A stretch of 64,000 bases of DNA from Quadrisphaera sp. INWT6. GTDB lineage: Bacteria > Actinomycetota > Actinomycetes > Actinomycetales > Quadrisphaeraceae. The position numbers were made by a program, and so were the translations under genes. Positions within the stretch are counted from its first letter, which is position 1; every line of letters begins with the position of its first letter. The notes beneath the pieces are model-generated. The model was not told the origin of the DNA. It saw nothing but the letters and a program-made list of their open reading frames with translations, and searched no databases. Positions 63,558-64,000 of the stretch are shown one piece after another. The stretch is taken from NCBI RefSeq assembly GCF_015390235.1, contig NZ_VUOH01000002.1, positions 620,001 to 684,000 of the forward strand. The letters are read 5' to 3'.

Positions 63558-64000
63558 TCACTCGACGGTGACGGACTTGGCCAGGTTGCGGGGCTGGTCG
63601 ACGTCCAGGCCCTTGGCGCTGGCCACCTCCATGGCGAACACCTGCAGCGGCACCACGGTGACCAGCGGCGCCATGAGGGTCGGCACCCGCGGCACGCGGA
63701 TGACGAGGTCGGCCGAGCCCAGCACCGCGTCGTCGCCGTCCTCGGCGATGACGATGGTGCGCGCGCCGCGGGCGCGCACCTCCTGGGCGTTGGAGACGAC
63801 CTTCGCGTGCAGCGAGTCGCGGCTGTCGGGCGAGGGCACGATGACGAACACCGGCTGCCCCTCCTCGACCAGCGCGATCGGGCCGTGCTTGAGCTCGCCA
63901 GCGGCGAAGCCCTCCGCGTGCAGGTAGGCCAGCTCCTTGAGCTTCAGGGCCCCCTCGAGCGCCACCGGGAAGCCCACGTGGCGGCCCAGGAAGAGCACCG
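63558..64000 (-). CDS. glmS: Glutamine-fructose-6-phosphate aminotransferase, C-terminal part
   Basis: Partial: the gene enters from the right edge and ends here. The visible 147 codons are the end of the second SIS domain: LFLGRHVGFPVALEGALKLKELAYLHAEGFAAGELKHGPIAL, VPLQVFAMEVASAKGLDVDQPRNLAKSVTVE, the invariant GlmS C-terminus. It makes glucosamine 6-phosphate for peptidoglycan. Confidence 0.96.
   Translation of the reverse strand, partial: VLFLGRHVGFPVALEGALKLKELAYLHAEGFAAGELKHGPIALVEEGQPVFVIVPSPDSRDSLHAKVVSNAQEVRARGARTIVIAEDGDDAVLGSADLVIRVPRVPTLMAPLVTVVPLQVFAMEVASAKGLDVDQPRNLAKSVTVE

Overview
The window is very GC-rich DNA from an actinobacterium. Starts are often GTG and neighbouring genes often overlap by 4 bp. 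It carries the marker genes bldM, a WhiB3/WhiD-type whiB, groES-groEL1 and guaB-guaB3. The right half follows the gene order I recall from Mycobacterium and Streptomyces chromosomes (glmS, alr, tsaE, tsaB, rimI, tsaD, groES, groEL1, whiB, bldM, guaB, guaB3, then guaA). This is therefore chromosomal core carrying accessory blocks. I cannot name the genus. I saw no tRNA, rRNA, transposase, integrase or CRISPR array.

Layout. 1-4.2 kb: a tripartite tricarboxylate transporter (tctCBA) with a universal stress protein, divergent from a DcuS/CitA-like sensor kinase that runs off the left edge. 4.2-7.6 kb: a glycerophosphodiesterase, a MocR-type PLP-dependent regulator, and a divergent flavin-binding protein separated from it by four direct repeats. 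7.7-13.3 kb: pcrA, a secreted 5'-nucleotidase-like protein and a second glycerophosphodiesterase, with a 42-bp-period hairpin array between the last two. 13.4-17.8 kb: a five-gene run coupled by 4-bp overlaps (NUDIX, nucleotidyltransferase, aldose epimerase, gluconokinase, AI-2E transporter). 17.9-21.1 kb: guaA with a DUF3817 gene, a small membrane protein and a frameshifted SURF1 gene.

21.1-40.6 kb is a carbon-source island lying between guaA and guaB3. Its left part looks like a C4-polyol (erythritol/threitol) pathway: an erythritol/L-threitol dehydrogenase-like enzyme, a DhaK-DhaL tetrulose kinase, an RpiB-like isomerase, a DUF2291 protein, a sugar ABC transporter, an FGGY kinase and a SorC-type regulator. 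Its right part handles glycerol: glpD1-glpF-glpK, a second SorC-type regulator, a second glpD and a polyol-type MFS permease. The two glycerophosphodiesterases to the left could supply glycerol 3-phosphate to the same metabolism.

40.6-48.3 kb: guaB3, guaB, bldM, a MerR-type gene with a degenerate cobalamin domain, whiB and groES-groEL1 under two CIRCE operators. 48.3-55 kb: a second accessory block (THUMP-like methyltransferase, nucleoside hydrolase, mini membrane protein, Na+/Ca2+ antiporter family protein, a SAM-IV riboswitch before an SfnB/DszC-like flavoenzyme, fatty acid desaturase). 55-64 kb: the t6A and cell-wall core (tsaD, rimI, tsaB, tsaE, alr, nnrD, acpS, glmS), interrupted by a marR-DHA2 efflux pair between tsaB and tsaE.

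The most unusual signals are non-coding: a hairpin array whose stems pair fully only in the transcript sense, repeated palindromes near the two SorC genes, a 20-bp inverted repeat burying the guaB start, three related TTTCGG-type palindromes, and a recurrent -10 box placed 6 nt before GTG/ATG that points to leaderless mRNAs.
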